A stretch of DNA of 13,793 nucleotides, from assembly GCF_042434745.1 (NCBI RefSeq), contig NZ_JBHLSS010000046.1; one strand, given 5' to 3'. This DNA comes from Azotobacter paspali (GTDB lineage: Bacteria; Pseudomonadota; Gammaproteobacteria; Pseudomonadales; Pseudomonadaceae). This document shows, one piece after another, positions 13,729-13,793 of this stretch. A program made the position numbers and the translations under genes. Under the pieces are notes generated by a model. The model saw only the letters and a program-made list of their open reading frames with translations. It was not told the origin of the DNA and did not search any database. Position 1 is the first letter of the stretch. Every line of letters begins with the position of its first letter.

Positions 13729-13793
13729 TAGAGCATTTTTTGAAAACACGAATTCGACATACAGGGGTTGCTCTTCCTGGTCATTTCGGGCCT
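13729..13793 (+). mobile_element. IS630-type element, left end only (runs off window)
   Basis: From TA 13729-13730 the sequence GAGCATTTTTTGAAAA and the next ~45 bases repeat the element end at 629-693, in the same orientation, with 6 mismatches in 65 bp. The insertion is at CTA|G inside the pchD-like gene. Its transposase start would lie about 28 bases past the window edge if the two copies are spaced alike. Confidence 0.75.
13729..13793 (+). repeat. 65-bp direct repeat, copy 2 (IS630-type end)
   Basis: This is the second copy of the element end at 629-693, with 59 of 65 bases identical by eye. It may extend beyond the window. Confidence 0.8.

Larger units (their letters stand above)
12828..13793 (+). 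pseudogene. pchD: Salicyl-AMP ligase PchD/EntE-like, 3' part displaced by an IS630-type insertion
   Basis: Stand-alone aryl-acid adenylating enzymes activate salicylate as salicyl-AMP and load it on the aryl carrier domain (here NRPS Ser54). The product begins MMDRQPISEQ and has the family's N-terminal WPETFAQDYLRLGYW segment. It also has the phosphate-binding loop FQLSGGTTGTPKLIP (Ser202) and the aryl-acid motif HNFPMSSPGF (His246-Asn247). Native sequence stops at residue 301 (CTA, 13728-13730) of an expected ~540. From there the frame runs into an IS630-type terminus and stays open to the window edge, adding 21 foreign residues (EHFLKTRIRHTGVALPGHFG and on). The A8-A10 region with the catalytic lysine is absent here and may lie beyond the element. 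As it stands the enzyme would be inactive. Only 23 bases separate it from the pchA-like gene, so it is the operon's last visible gene. Confidence 0.9.

Noticed and set aside
1..13793. CRISPR arrays, tRNA or rRNA genes, riboswitches.
   Set aside because: No regularly spaced repeats, cloverleaf-like sequences or known RNA motifs were recognised by reading either strand.

Overview
The window looks like a high-GC gammaproteobacterium, most likely a Pseudomonas. The coding sequences are GC-rich, and the best-recognised genes (PchA-, PchB- and PchD-like proteins, an RhtX/FptX-type transporter) belong to the pyochelin family of salicylate siderophores. Genus is an inference from family recognition and base composition; no database search was possible.

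Left flank (1-1550): a graveyard of mobile DNA and broken genes, all on the + strand. In order it holds the C-terminal part of an IS4-type transposase, the last ~40 codons of an IS110-type transposase, an internally deleted IS630-type element, a 5'-truncated and frameshifted TauC/SsuC-type ABC permease, and a heavily damaged start of its substrate-binding protein.

Core locus (1555-13728): a TetR-family regulator on the - strand is transcribed divergently from a + strand run of genes. These are a TonB-dependent receptor, an RhtX/FptX-type MFS permease, a single-module NRPS (ArCP-Cy-A-MT/E-PCP-TE, 1871 aa, adenylation code DLYNLSLIWK for cysteine), pchB (isochorismate-pyruvate lyase), a pchA-like isochorismate synthase and a pchD-like salicyl-AMP ligase. 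Gaps are short (10, 42 and 64 nt, then a 4-nt overlap, then 23 nt), so one operon is likely. The divergent intergenic region carries a perfect inverted repeat of TTGACTAA whose two copies each contain a candidate -35 box. This suggests that the TetR protein controls both directions.

Intended logic: PchA and PchB make salicylate, PchD activates it and loads the NRPS aryl carrier domain, and the NRPS condenses it with one cysteine, cyclises to a thiazoline, possibly C-methylates or epimerises, and releases the product through its TE. The expected product is a 2-(2-hydroxyphenyl)-thiazoline-4-carboxylate (dihydroaeruginoate-like) rather than two-thiazoline pyochelin. The receptor and MFS permease would import its ferric complex.

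The biosynthetic half appears damaged. The pchA-like gene lacks about 170 internal residues in frame, including the region of the KVVLAR lysine. A type II thioesterase (PchC-like) survives only as a C-terminal stub fused in frame to the NRPS. pchD is interrupted by an IS630-type end at 13729 that also runs off the window. The regulator, receptor, permease, NRPS core and pchB look intact, so this may be a siderophore locus decaying towards uptake only.
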